DNA of 64,000 bases from Pedococcus_A sp963730585 (GTDB lineage: Bacteria; Actinomycetota; Actinomycetes; Actinomycetales; Dermatophilaceae), in the NCBI GenBank assembly GCA_963730585.1, contig CAVSSL010000008.1, positions 62,001 through 126,000 of the forward strand. Direction: 5' to 3'. A program made the position numbers and the translations under genes. Below are positions 38,189-46,889 of this stretch, piece by piece (positions within the stretch are counted from its first letter, which is position 1; every line of letters starts with the position of its first letter). The notes beneath the pieces are model-generated. The model was not told where the DNA came from, made no database searches, and was given only the letters and a program-made list of their open reading frames with translations.

Positions 38189-39334
38189 TTACTGGGGGCG
38201 ACGTGCGCCACCGGCACCGCCCGCGCGGCCACCACCGGCACCAGCAGCCCCACCAGCACCTCTGGAGGCCCCTGAGCCGGAGCTCGAGCCGGCGCTCGAG
38301 CCGGCGCTCGAACCCGAGCTCGAACCGGAGCCCTGCGGCGCGCTGTCCGGACGGATGTCGATGCGCCAGCCGGTCAGCTTGGCGGCGAGGCGGGCGTTCT
38401 GGCCCTCCTTGCCGATCGCCAGCGAGAGCTGGTAGTCCGGCACCACCACGCGGGCGGACCGCAGCTGCGGGTCGACGATCTCCACCGACTCCACGCGCGA
38501 CGGCGACAGCGCCGCGGCGACGAACTGCTTGGGGTCCTCGGAGTAGTCGACGATGTCGATCTTCTCGCCGTGCAGCTCGGTCATCACCGCGCGGACGCGG
38601 GCGCCCATGGGGCCGATGCAGGCGCCCTTGGCGTTGAGTCCCGCCACCTTGGAGTGCACCGCGATCTTCGTGCGGTGGCCGGCCTCGCGGGCCAGTGCCG
38701 CGATCTCGACGCTGCCGTCGGCGATCTCGGGCACCTCCAGGGCGAACAGCTTGCGCACGAGGTTGGGGTGCGTGCGCGACAGGCCGATCTGCGGGCCCTT
38801 GGGACCGCGGCGCACGCTGACCACGAAGCAGCGGAGGCGCTCGCCGTGCACGTACTTCTCCCCCGGGACCTGCTCGGCCAGCGGCAGGATGCCCTCCACC
38901 GTGCCGAAGTCGACCAGGACGTGGCGCGGGTCGGAGCTCTGCTGGATCACGCCGGCGACGACGTCGCCCTCGCGGCCCTTGAAGTCACCGAGGATGGCCT
39001 CGTCCTCGAGGTCGCGCAGACGCTGGACGATGACCTGCCGCGCGGTCGAGGCGGCGATCCGCCCGAAGCCCGTGGGGGTGTCGTCGAACTCGGGCCCCAG
39101 CTCCGGGCGGCCGCGCTCCTCGCCCTCGGCGGGCTCGGGCGCCTCGATCTCCTCGCGCGCCCACACGATGACGTGGCCGGTCTTGCGGTCGAGCTCGACA
39201 CGGGCGTGCTTGTAGGCGCCCTCGGTGCGGTGGTAGGCGACGAGCAGCGCCTGCTCGATGGCAGGGATCAGGATGTCGAGCGAGATGTCCCGCTCCCGCT
39301 CGAGGGCCCTCAGGGCCGCCAGGTCGATGTCCAT
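38189..39334 (-). CDS. nusA: Transcription termination/antitermination factor NusA
   Basis: 381 residues: the NusA N-terminal RNA-polymerase-binding domain, S1 (GDVVAGVIQQSSDPRHVLVDFG) and two KH domains (KGACIGPMGARVRAV, SLAIGKEGQNARLAAKLTGW). Like other actinobacterial NusA it lacks the E. coli C-terminal acidic repeats. Instead it ends with an unusual low-complexity tail of about 45 Ser/Gly/Ala residues, coded partly by 12-base GAGCCGGCGCTC direct repeats at 38282-38330. ATG follows AGGGAGAACTGAAC. Gap to rimP is 12 bases. Confidence 0.97.
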   Translation of the reverse strand: MDIDLAALRALERERDISLDILIPAIEQALLVAYHRTEGAYKHARVELDRKTGHVIVWAREEIEAPEPAEGEERGRPELGPEFDDTPTGFGRIAASTARQVIVQRLRDLEDEAILGDFKGREGDVVAGVIQQSSDPRHVLVDFGTVEGILPLAEQVPGEKYVHGERLRCFVVSVRRGPKGPQIGLSRTHPNLVRKLFALEVPEIADGSVEIAALAREAGHRTKIAVHSKVAGLNAKGACIGPMGARVRAVMTELHGEKIDIVDYSEDPKQFVAAALSPSRVESVEIVDPQLRSARVVVPDYQLSLAIGKEGQNARLAAKLTGWRIDIRPDSAPQGSGSSSGSSAGSSAGSSSGSGASRGAGGAAGAGGGRAGGAGGARRPQ

Positions 39335-39346
39335 GTTCAGTTCTCC

Positions 39347-39946
39347 CTACTCGCTGCTGTCGATGCTGTCGTGCTCGTCGTGCTCGTCGTGCTCGTCGTG
39401 CGCGTCCTCGTCGTGCGCGTCCCCGGCGTCCCGCTCGTCCCGGCCCCGCGAGAACTCGACCTGGACGACGGCACGCGAGACGTCGGCATACCGGAGCTCC
39501 TGCTCGCGCGCGGGCTGCTTCTTCGCGGCGGGCACCTCGATGGTCAGGCCGTCCTGTCCGGCCCGGAGGATGCGGCCCGTCACGGGCTCACCCTCGACGG
39601 GGGTCAGGGTCACCAGGCGCGAGACGTTGCGCTGGAAGTGCCGCGGCTGGGTCAGCGGGCGGTCGACCCCCGGGGAGGTCACCTCGAGGGTGTAGGGCTG
39701 CTCCCCCATGACGTCGGAGGCGTCGAGCGCGTCGCTGACGACGCGGGTGGCGTCGGCGACCTCGTCGAGGCTCAGCGACGGCGTCGGCTCGGTGACCTCC
39801 GGGGCGTCGGCCTCGAGGGCCCGGTCGATCCAGACGCGCACCAGGCGGCGTCGGCCGGCCGGCGTCACGGCGACGTCCTCGACCAGCAGGCCCAGGGCGG
39901 CGAGCGGGCCCTCGACGGTAGGACGGATCTGCTCTTTAACGCTCAC
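39347..39946 (-). CDS. rimP: Ribosome maturation factor RimP with acidic His/Asp tail
   Basis: 30S assembly factor, 199 residues. Conserved: QPYTLEVTSPGVDRPLTQPRHFQRN and the C-terminal SH3-like part. After residue 170 it ends in a strongly acidic, histidine-rich stretch with repeated DEH triplets, coded by a repeated GTCGTGCTC pattern; this is not part of the family. GTG 39946 is chosen because AGAGGA lies eight bases upstream. It is the first gene of the nusA-infB operon. Confidence 0.95.
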   Translation of the reverse strand: MSVKEQIRPTVEGPLAALGLLVEDVAVTPAGRRRLVRVWIDRALEADAPEVTEPTPSLSLDEVADATRVVSDALDASDVMGEQPYTLEVTSPGVDRPLTQPRHFQRNVSRLVTLTPVEGEPVTGRILRAGQDGLTIEVPAAKKQPAREQELRYADVSRAVVQVEFSRGRDERDAGDAHDEDAHDEHDEHDEHDSIDSSE

Positions 39947-39987
39947 GCTGATCGTCCTCTCTGAAGTTCTCGGGTCCGTGCGCGGAC

Positions 39988-39993
39988 ACTCTA
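39988..39993 (-). promoter_or_regulatory. Candidate -10 box of the rimP-nusA-ylxR-infB operon
   Basis: TAGAGT on the minus strand about 42 bases before the rimP GTG, leaving a short leader with the ribosome site AGAGGA. The -35 match is weak. Confidence 0.4.
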
Positions 39994-40056
39994 TCCACGG
40001 CGGCGGGCACGGTGCATGTCGCCGACGGGCTGCCCGGGCGCCGCTGCGCCCCGTGC

Positions 40057-40062
40057 CATGAT
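40057..40062 (+). promoter_or_regulatory. Candidate leaderless -10 box for the DUF4439 lipoprotein gene
   Basis: CATGAT ends seven bases before ATG 40070. This argues against the upstream ATG at 40058, which lies inside the box. Confidence 0.4.
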
Positions 40063-40069
40063 CGGGCCC

Positions 40070-41113
40070 ATGCCCGAGACCCCCAGCCGTATGCCGTGCA
40101 GGCCGAGCCGGCGGTCCGTGGTGGCCGCCCTCGGGCTGGCCGCCGCCGGCGTGGCGCTCTCGGGCTGCGGCATCCGACTCGAGGACGACGCGCCCCGCGT
40201 GCCGCTCATCCCGACCCGCGAACCGGTGCCCGGGGAGGCCTTCCTGCTGGGGCTCTGGCTCGGGTCGCAGGACCTCGCGCAGCAGGCCGCCGCCCTGGGC
40301 GGAGCGGGCACGGCGCTTCCCGCACGGCTGGCCTCGCTGCACCGCGCCCAGGCCGACGTGCTGCGCACCCTGCTGCACACCGAGGGTGTGCCCGACCGGG
40401 TGGTCGAGGACGCACGGAAGGCGCACACGGTCGCTCCCTCCCCAACCTCGACGACCTCGACCGCGGGGCCGGCCGCGTCCACCGCACCGAGGGCCTCCGC
40501 GTCCGCGTCCCCCGGGGCCACCGGCGCACCCCCCGCGCCCTCCCGATCGACCCTGGCCACGGCCGAGGCGTCCGCGCTGTCCGCCGAGTCGTTCGCGGCG
40601 CTGGCGACGCTCGACGCGAAGGCCGTGGTGAGCCCGGCCGCGGCCCTCGCGCAGCGCGCGGCAGCCGCCACCCTGCTGGGCAAAGCCCCCACCTGGCCGG
40701 CGCAGGAGTCGGTCGCCGCCGACCTTGCAGCCGTGGCGCTCGAGGCCACCCGCGCGGCCGTCTACGGGTTCGAGGTGGTGGCCGCGCAGTCCGGCGGCTC
40801 CCAGCGCCGCCTCGCGTCGGCGACCCTGGCGACGTTGCGGGCCCGCGCCTCCCGGCTGGAGGAGCCGGCCGGCGAGGCGGCCACGCCCCCGTCCCTGGGC
40901 TACCCGCTCCCCTTCGCGGTCACCAGCCCGAGTGCAGCCCGGCGGCTCGCGCTCCACGTGCTCGGGGGGCTGCGCGCCAGCCGCGCGGCAGCAGCCTCCC
41001 GGTCCGCGGGCGAGGCCACGGGCCTGGCCGCCTCCGTGCAGTGGCTCGCCGAGGCCGAGGGTCTGTGCCACCGGTGGGGCATGCCGCTGCGGCCGTTCCC
41101 CGGCCTGGAGTGA
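40070..41113 (+). CDS. DUF4439 (ferritin-like) lipoprotein
   Basis: 347 residues. The N-terminus has twin arginines and a hydrophobic core ending in a lipobox (PSRRSVVAALGLAAAGVALSGC), so it is probably exported folded or by Sec and lipid-anchored outside the membrane. A helical segment follows (LGLWLGSQDLAQQ), then a Ser/Thr/Pro/Ala linker (about 120-165). The C-terminal DUF4439 four-helix bundle has repeated helices and LASVQWLAEAEGLCHRWG-like ending. Function unknown. The gene commonly sits next to rimP in actinobacteria, as here (divergent). It overlaps the next gene by GTGA. Confidence 0.88.
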   Translation: MPETPSRMPCRPSRRSVVAALGLAAAGVALSGCGIRLEDDAPRVPLIPTREPVPGEAFLLGLWLGSQDLAQQAAALGGAGTALPARLASLHRAQADVLRTLLHTEGVPDRVVEDARKAHTVAPSPTSTTSTAGPAASTAPRASASASPGATGAPPAPSRSTLATAEASALSAESFAALATLDAKAVVSPAAALAQRAAAATLLGKAPTWPAQESVAADLAAVALEATRAAVYGFEVVAAQSGGSQRRLASATLATLRARASRLEEPAGEAATPPSLGYPLPFAVTSPSAARRLALHVLGGLRASRAAAASRSAGEATGLAASVQWLAEAEGLCHRWGMPLRPFPGLE

Positions 41114-42036
41114 CGGTGCCCTCCACCACGGAGGCCGCAGCGCTCATCCCGGCCGGCTGGCGCGAGTGGGTCGCGCGGCTGCCACCGGAGGGTGGCCCCT
41201 CGGGCGCCGAGTGGGCGGCAGGCCTCCCCCGCCTGCTCGCCGACCTGCTCGACCACTGGGACCTCACCCCCACGGGGCCGGGCCTCACCGGCTGGACCGC
41301 CGTGGTCGTGCCGGTCACGCGCGCCGGCGACGCACTGGCGCTCAAGGTCGTCTGGCCGCACCGGGAAGCCGTGGCCGAACCGCTCGCGCTGCGGCACTGG
41401 GCCGGCGACGGCGCTGTGGGCCTGGTGGCCGCCGAGCCGTCCCGCGGCGGCCTGCTGCTCGAGGCGCTCGACCCCACACGTGACCTCGTGCTCGAGCCGG
41501 TGGAGCAGGCCTGCGAGGTCATCGGCGACCTGCTGGCGAGGCTGCACGTGCCCGCACCGCCGAGGGTGCCCACCCTGTCCGGCTGGCTCGACCGGCAGCT
41601 CGCCCGGCTGCCTCTGCACGCCGACACCGTGCCGCGCAGGATGCTCGACCACGCGGGGTCGCTGATGCGCGAGCTGGCGGCCCTGCCCGACGTCGACGGC
41701 ACGCTGCTGCACACCGACCTGCACTTCCAGAACGTGCTCGCCGGAGAGCGCGAGCCGTGGCTGGCCATCGACCCGAAGCCGCTGGCCGGCCGGCCCGGCT
41801 TCGAGCTGCCGCCGGTGCTGTGGAACCGGGTCGACGAGCTCGGCACCGGGTCGGCCTTCCGCTGGTCGGTGCGCCGCCGGCTCCAGGTGGTCTGCGAGGC
41901 GGCCGGCATCGACGAGGACGAGGCGCGCGCGTGGGTCGTCGTCCGGGAGACGGCCGAGGCCATGTCGGCGGCTGACGACGGTGACCGCGACGGACTCACC
42001 CTGGCCATCTCGCTGGCCAAGGCCATGGACGACTGA
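41110..42036 (+). CDS. APH(6)/hydroxyurea-phosphotransferase-family kinase
   Basis: 308 residues of protein-kinase-like fold. Catalytic loop LLHTDLHFQNVLAGEREPWLAIDPKPLAGRPGF-type motifs near 199-232: HTDLHFQNV (catalytic Asp), then IDPKP in place of DFG. ALALKVVWP holds the ATP-binding Lys. The family includes streptomycin 6-kinases, but many members are housekeeping kinases, so I do not infer antibiotic resistance. GTG start overlaps the lipoprotein stop (GTGA), linking the two genes. Confidence 0.85.
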   Translation: MTVPSTTEAAALIPAGWREWVARLPPEGGPSGAEWAAGLPRLLADLLDHWDLTPTGPGLTGWTAVVVPVTRAGDALALKVVWPHREAVAEPLALRHWAGDGAVGLVAAEPSRGGLLLEALDPTRDLVLEPVEQACEVIGDLLARLHVPAPPRVPTLSGWLDRQLARLPLHADTVPRRMLDHAGSLMRELAALPDVDGTLLHTDLHFQNVLAGEREPWLAIDPKPLAGRPGFELPPVLWNRVDELGTGSAFRWSVRRRLQVVCEAAGIDEDEARAWVVVRETAEAMSAADDGDRDGLTLAISLAKAMDD

Positions 42037-42078
42037 GACGGCTGGGACGCCCGCGCTCGTCCGCCCTCAGCCCACCCG

Positions 42079-42789
42079 TCACCCCACCCAGGTGTACTCG
42101 ACCTCAGGGCGACCCGAGCCGGTGTAGCGCGACCGGCGCACGGCCAGCCTGCTCTCGCAGAGGAACTCGGCGTAGCGCCGGGCCGTGACCCGGCTGACGC
42201 CGACAGACTCCCCTAGCTCGGACGCCGACACCCCCGCACCGGTGGTGCGCAGAGCCCGCGACACCCTGCCGAGCAGCTCCTCGCTCATCCCCTTCGGGAG
42301 CCTGGCCTCAGTGGCCGCCCTGACCCCCGAGACCACCTCGTCGACCTCCGCCTGGGTGCCCACCTGCTCGGCGCCGTGCAGCTGCTCGCGGTAGGCGCGG
42401 TAGGCCTGCAGCCGCTCGCGCAGCGTGGCGAACACGAACGGCTTGAGGACGTACTGCACGACGCCGAGCGAGACCGCCGCGCGCACGACCTCGAGGTCAC
42501 GGGCCGAGGTGAGGGCGATGACGTCGGCCCGGTGGCCGCTCGCCCGCATGGCGCGCACCACCTCGAGCCCGTGCCGGTCGGGCAGGTTCATGTCGAGCAG
42601 CACGAGGTCGACCGCGTGCTCCTGCAGCGCCTTCAGCGCGGCCTGGCTGGTGCCCGCGGTCGCCACGACCGCGAACCCGGGAACCCGGGTGACGTATGCC
42701 GTGTGGGCCTCGGCCGCGACCGGCTCGTCCTCGACGACGAGCACGGTGAGGACGCCCACGCCGTCGCCCGTGCCGGGGGTGCCCGTCAT
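42079..42789 (-). CDS. CitB/DcuR-type response regulator
   Basis: 236 residues. REC: VLVVEDEPVAAEAHTAYV, phosphoacceptor in DLVLLDMNLPDRHG, ALTSARD, and the Lys in VLKPFVFATL. The C-terminal winged/helix-turn-helix is ASELGESVGVSRVTARRYAEFL, as in CitB/DctR/DcuR regulators of C4-dicarboxylate or citrate uptake. Its ATG overlaps the kinase stop (ATGA). The likely target is the divergent DctA-type transporter, through the dyad at 44486-44501. Confidence 0.92.
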   Translation of the reverse strand: MTGTPGTGDGVGVLTVLVVEDEPVAAEAHTAYVTRVPGFAVVATAGTSQAALKALQEHAVDLVLLDMNLPDRHGLEVVRAMRASGHRADVIALTSARDLEVVRAAVSLGVVQYVLKPFVFATLRERLQAYRAYREQLHGAEQVGTQAEVDEVVSGVRAATEARLPKGMSEELLGRVSRALRTTGAGVSASELGESVGVSRVTARRYAEFLCESRLAVRRSRYTGSGRPEVEYTWVG

Positions 42790-44417
42790 GCGCGGGTTCC
42801 CACCGGTACGCGCACGACGAAGCGCGCCCCGGGCGGCCCCTCCACGTGCAGGTCGCCACCGAGCCGGTGCACCGACTGCGCGACGAGCGCCAGACCCAGG
42901 CCCCGGCGGCCTTCTCCCGCAGCCTGTTTCGTGGAGTAGCCGCGCTCGAACGCGCGCTCCGCCTCACCGGGCGCGAACCCGGGCCCACTGTCCTCGACGA
43001 CCAGCACGGCACGACCGTCCTCCACGTGGGCATCGAACCGCACGCGCCGCGGACCGTCCACGGCCGCGACCGCGTCGAGCGCGTTGTCCACCAGGTTGCC
43101 GACGATCGTCACGAGGTCGCGGGCCGGGACGGCGTTCTCCGGCCAGTGGGCGCCCTCCCCCACCTCGAAGTCGATGCCGCGCTCGCCCGCCTGGGCCGCC
43201 TTGCCGAGCAGCAGGGCGGTCAGCGCGGGCTCCTGCACCGACGCGACGACACGGTCGGTGAGCACCTGCGAGGCGGCCAGCTCGTCGGTGGCGAACTCGA
43301 GGGCACGGTCGGGATGCCCCAGCTCGATGAGCGAGACCACGGTGTGCAACCGGTTGGCCGACTCGTGGGCCTGCGAGCGCAGCGCCTCGGTGAGGCCCCT
43401 CGCGGAGTCGAGCTCGCCGGTGAGGTCCTCGAGGTCGGTGCGGTCGCGGAGCGTGACGACCGACCCGAGCCGCCGACCCTCGCGCACGGCCGGTGCCTTG
43501 TTGAGCACCAGCACCCGCGCCTCGGTGACGTGCAGCTCGTCCTCACGCGGCTGCGGGTCGGTGAGCGCGGCCGCGAGGGGCGCCGCCAGGCCGAGGCTGT
43601 CGACGGGGCGACCGCGCGCGTCGTCCGGCAGCCCGAGCAGCCGCACCGCCTCGTCGTTGGCCAGGATGAGCCGGCCCCCGGGGTCGACGAGCAGCAGGCC
43701 CTCGGTGACGGCGTGCAGCACCGCGTCGTAGTACTCGTACATCTCGCGCAGCTGGCGCTCACCGAGCCCGTGGGTCTGCCGCCGGACCCGCCGGGCCACG
43801 AGCGCCGTGCCCACCCCCGACAGCAGCGCCGCCGCCAGGCCGGCGAGCACCAGCCCCGGCACCTGCCCCTGGAGGCGCTGGGCCACAGCGGCCTTGCGGA
43901 TGCCGACCGCGACCAGGCCCTCGACCCGACCCTGGTCCGTCACCGGCACGACCACCCGCCGCGACGGCCCCAGCGTGCCGGTGTAGTCCTCCACGACCGT
44001 GCCTCCGGCCGCGGCAGGCGCGATGTGCCCGATGAACTGGCGCCCGACCTGGGCGGGGTCGGGGTGGCTGTAGCGGGTGCCGGTCGGGCTCATGACCACC
44101 ACGAAGTCGGTGCCGGTCTCCTGCCGCACGCGCTCGGCATACGGCTGGAGGACGCGGGCGGGGTCCGGCCCCTGGACCGCCGCGACGACGTCGGGTGTCG
44201 CGGCCACCGCCTCGGCCACCGCGGTCGCCCGGGCCGTCGCCTCGGCGGTGGCGGACCGCTGCGCCTGCACCCAGGCGCCGAGCAGGCCGGCGCCGACCAC
44301 CAGCACGGCCACCAGCACCTGGAGCGCGGCCGTCTGCCCGGCCACCGACCACCGGGAGGGGGGCACCACCCGCGACCGGCCACCGGCGGCAGGCGCCGCC
44401 GGGCCGGAATCGGACAT
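42786..44417 (-). CDS. CitA/DcuS-type sensor histidine kinase
   Basis: About 543 residues. Span 1 (VLVAVLVVGAGLLGAWV) and an extracytoplasmic single-PAS/CACHE sensor (about 45-175; YSHPDPAQVGRQFIGH as in CitA/DcuS). Span 2 near 185-205, then a cytoplasmic PAS (YYDAVLHAVTEGLLLVDPGG). The Spo0B-like H-box is SANRLHTVVSLIELG, and the HATPase has NLVDNALDAV, DSGPGFAP and GRRGLGLALV. ATG 44417 is preferred: CAGTAT ends seven bases upstream (leaderless). An ATG at 44426 would overlap that box. Divergent from the transporter it probably controls. Confidence 0.92.
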   Translation of the reverse strand: MSDSGPAAPAAGGRSRVVPPSRWSVAGQTAALQVLVAVLVVGAGLLGAWVQAQRSATAEATARATAVAEAVAATPDVVAAVQGPDPARVLQPYAERVRQETGTDFVVVMSPTGTRYSHPDPAQVGRQFIGHIAPAAAGGTVVEDYTGTLGPSRRVVVPVTDQGRVEGLVAVGIRKAAVAQRLQGQVPGLVLAGLAAALLSGVGTALVARRVRRQTHGLGERQLREMYEYYDAVLHAVTEGLLLVDPGGRLILANDEAVRLLGLPDDARGRPVDSLGLAAPLAAALTDPQPREDELHVTEARVLVLNKAPAVREGRRLGSVVTLRDRTDLEDLTGELDSARGLTEALRSQAHESANRLHTVVSLIELGHPDRALEFATDELAASQVLTDRVVASVQEPALTALLLGKAAQAGERGIDFEVGEGAHWPENAVPARDLVTIVGNLVDNALDAVAAVDGPRRVRFDAHVEDGRAVLVVEDSGPGFAPGEAERAFERGYSTKQAAGEGRRGLGLALVAQSVHRLGGDLHVEGPPGARFVVRVPVGTRA

Positions 44418-44424
44418 CAGCGGC

Positions 44425-44430
44425 ATACTG
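44425..44430 (-). promoter_or_regulatory. Candidate leaderless -10 box for the CitA/DcuS-type kinase
   Basis: CAGTAT on the minus strand, seven bases before ATG 44417; it shares bases with an octamer copy (44421-44428). Confidence 0.35.
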
Positions 44431-44485
44431 GACAGCTGCCCCAGCGCACGCAGGAGCCGGCCGGCCAGAACTCAATGAACACAAA

Positions 44486-44501
44486 GGTGACCCTAGTCAC
44501 C
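44486..44501. promoter_or_regulatory. Palindromic candidate operator in the kinase-transporter divergent region
   Basis: GGTGAC-CCTA-GTCACC, perfect 6-base arms with a 4-base centre, about 70 bases from both starts. It is the only clear dyad in the 155-base region and is the likely site of the neighbouring response regulator. Confidence 0.45.
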
Positions 44502-44572
44502 GTTGCCAGCACCCTCGTGTCTGATCACCCCTCCGGGCACCGCCGCCCGGACCCACCTGCGGGAGGACCACC

Positions 44573-45976
44573 GTGAGCAGCACAGCCGACAACGCCGTCG
44601 ACACCCGGCCAGCGCCGGGACGCGACCGCACGCACTACCTCTACGTCGCCGTCATCGCCGCCATGGTGGCGGGCATCGCCGTCGGCGCCATCTGGCCCGA
44701 GTTCGGCAAGGAGCTCAAGCCGCTCGGCACGATGTTCGTCAACCTGATCAAGATGATGATCACCCCGATCATCTTCTGCACCATCGTGCTCGGCATCGGC
44801 TCGGTGCGACGGGCCGCCCAGGTCGGCCGCGTCGGTGGCCTGGCCCTCGGCTACTTCCTCACCATGTCGACCGTCGCCCTCGCGATCGGCCTCGTGGTGG
44901 GCAACATCATCAAGCCCGGCGCCGGGCTGCACCTGACCGACGAGCTCGCCGCCGCCGGCCAGAAGCAGGTCGAGTCCGCCGGCGAGAGCGGCTCCACGGT
45001 CGACTTCGTCCTCGGGCTCATCCCCGACACGCTGGTCTCGGCCTTGACGTCGGGCTCGGTGCTGCAGGCCCTGCTGGTGGCCCTGCTGGTCGGCTTCGCC
45101 CTGCAGAAGATGGGCCCGGCCGGCGAGCCGATCCTGGTCGGCATCAAGCACCTCGAGCGCCTGGTCTTCCGCCTCATGGCCATGATCATGTGGGTCGCCC
45201 CCATCGGTGCGTTCGGCGCGATGGCCGCCGTCGTGGGCGCCACCGGCCTCGACGCGCTCAAGAGCCTCGGCCTGATCATGCTGAGCTTCTACGTCACCTG
45301 CGCGCTGTTCGTCTTCGTCGTGCTCGGCACCCTGCTCAAGGCGGTCACCGGGGTCAACATCTTCGCGCTGCTGCGCTACCTCGCCCGCGAGTTCCTGCTG
45401 ATCCTCTCGACGTCCTCCTCCGAGTCGGCCCTGCCCCGCCTCATCGCCAAGATGGAGCACCTCGGTGTCTCGCGCCCGGTCGTCGGCATCACCGTGCCGA
45501 CCGGCTACTCGTTCAACCTCGACGGCACCGCGATCTACCTGACGATGGCCTCGCTCTTCATCGCCGAGGCGATGGACAAGCCGTTCAGCATCGGCCAGCA
45601 GATCTCCCTGCTGGTGTTCATGATCATCGCCTCCAAGGGCGCCGCCGGCGTCACCGGGGCCGGCCTGGCCACGCTGGCCGGTGGCCTGCAGTCGCACCGA
45701 CCCGACCTCGTCGACGGTGTCGGCTTCATCGTCGGCATCGACCGGCTCATGAGCGAGGCCCGCGCGCTGACGAACTTCGCCGGCAACGCGGTCGCCACCG
45801 TGCTCATCGGCACGTGGACCGGCCAGCTCGACAAGGGCCAGTGCAGCGCGGTGCTCGCCGGTGACCGGCCGTTCGACGAGGCCTCGATGATCGACGACGA
45901 CCACACCGCCCCCGCAGAGGTCGGCGCGGCACCCCACGCGGCCGAACCGGAGTACGCCACCACGGCGAACCGCTAG
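44573..45976 (+). CDS. dctA: DctA-type C4-dicarboxylate:cation symporter (DAACS family)
   Basis: 467 residues, eight transmembrane segments plus re-entrant loops. Family signatures: FVNLIKMMITPIIFCTIVLG, the serine-rich loop LSTSSSESALPRL, PTGYSFNLDGTAIYLTMA (substrate/cation motif) and FAGNAVATVLIGTW near the end. It imports succinate, fumarate or malate with H+ or Na+. GTG follows GGGAGG by six bases. A CitA/DcuS-type system divergent from it suggests induction by external dicarboxylates. Ends before a hairpin terminator. Confidence 0.94.
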   Translation: MSSTADNAVDTRPAPGRDRTHYLYVAVIAAMVAGIAVGAIWPEFGKELKPLGTMFVNLIKMMITPIIFCTIVLGIGSVRRAAQVGRVGGLALGYFLTMSTVALAIGLVVGNIIKPGAGLHLTDELAAAGQKQVESAGESGSTVDFVLGLIPDTLVSALTSGSVLQALLVALLVGFALQKMGPAGEPILVGIKHLERLVFRLMAMIMWVAPIGAFGAMAAVVGATGLDALKSLGLIMLSFYVTCALFVFVVLGTLLKAVTGVNIFALLRYLAREFLLILSTSSSESALPRLIAKMEHLGVSRPVVGITVPTGYSFNLDGTAIYLTMASLFIAEAMDKPFSIGQQISLLVFMIIASKGAAGVTGAGLATLAGGLQSHRPDLVDGVGFIVGIDRLMSEARALTNFAGNAVATVLIGTWTGQLDKGQCSAVLAGDRPFDEASMIDDDHTAPAEVGAAPHAAEPEYATTANR

Positions 45977-46018
45977 GCACGACTCCGGGCCACGCGGCCT
46001 GAGGACAACACGCGGCCT

Positions 46019-46051
46019 ACGACGCTGATCGCACCACGCGATCAGCGTCGT
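46019..46051 (+). terminator. Hairpin terminator after dctA
   Basis: ACGACGCTGATCG (46019-46031) and its complement (46039-46051), 7-base loop, between converging genes, so it may serve both. Confidence 0.75.
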
Positions 46052-46094
46052 GGGCCGCTGTCGTGCACGAACGGCCGTTCGGCCGACAGACCTG

Positions 46095-46889
46095 TCAGAT
46101 CCGGACGGGCCGCCCGAAGCTCGTTCCGACACCCGGTGAGAACAGCACGCTGTCGGGAGGGCGGTCAGTCACCCCCGGAAGACCCGCGGCGGCCACGAAC
46201 CGGTCGTCGAGCTCGATCACCTCCGCCCGGTGCAACGGCCACGGGGCGTGGGTGTTCGGCACCCAGAGCGCCCGCCCTGCGACGGCGGTGTGCAGGCCGA
46301 ACCGGGCGGTGAGGAACAGCTCGAGGGGAGCAGGTGCGGCAACCCGCTCCCCGACCCGCACACACAGCCGGCTGGTCGGGCTCGGGCCTGGTGGGGAGGG
46401 CCGCCGCCCCGTGCGGGGCCAGCGGTGCCACGGCCCGCGGAACCGGCGCGCGGCATACGTCACGACTGTGCCGGTGGGGTCACTGGGCACCGGCTGGGGC
46501 GCGAAGCGCATGCGCGCCCACTGGTACGGCGTGCCGAACAGCAGCCGTGCCCCGACGACGACCCCCAGGCGCTGCGCGTCGAGGGACAGGAACACCACCC
46601 CGCGACGGCCTGCGTCGTCACGGGAGTAGAGCCGCACGTTGGTCTCGAGGAAGGTGCCCAGCCACGGAACCGGCCGACCCGGTCCCACGCCGGCGTCGAC
46701 CATGCGGAAGGGGATGAGGCCCACCCAGCTCGACCCGTCGTGGACATCGGGGCGCACACCCTCGGGCATGTACCGCGCCACGCGCTCCGGGTCGACGCGC
46801 CAGTGCACGAACGTGATGTCACGCCAGTGCTGCTGCATGATCGGGCGCCCCTGGAGCGCTGGCCCCTGCCCCGGCTCCGGCGACGTCAC
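46095..46889 (-). CDS. DUF2071 (YqjF-like) protein
   Basis: 264 residues. The N-terminus MQQHWRDITFVHWRVDPERVARYMPEGV and WVGLIPFRMVDAGVG...GTFLETNVRLYSRD are the DUF2071 pattern (acetoacetate-decarboxylase-like fold). No function is established. The middle (about 150-180) is Arg/Pro-rich. GTG start overlaps the preceding flavoprotein stop as GTGA. Octamer at 46452-46458 encodes Tyr-Ala. Confidence 0.87.
   Translation of the reverse strand: MTSPEPGQGPALQGRPIMQQHWRDITFVHWRVDPERVARYMPEGVRPDVHDGSSWVGLIPFRMVDAGVGPGRPVPWLGTFLETNVRLYSRDDAGRRGVVFLSLDAQRLGVVVGARLLFGTPYQWARMRFAPQPVPSDPTGTVVTYAARRFRGPWHRWPRTGRRPSPPGPSPTSRLCVRVGERVAAPAPLELFLTARFGLHTAVAGRALWVPNTHAPWPLHRAEVIELDDRFVAAAGLPGVTDRPPDSVLFSPGVGTSFGRPVRI

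Noticed and set aside
41110..42036. Antibiotic resistance call for the APH-like kinase
   Set aside because: Family membership alone does not show drug phosphorylation, and the gene is coupled to a housekeeping-type lipoprotein gene with no mobile element near.
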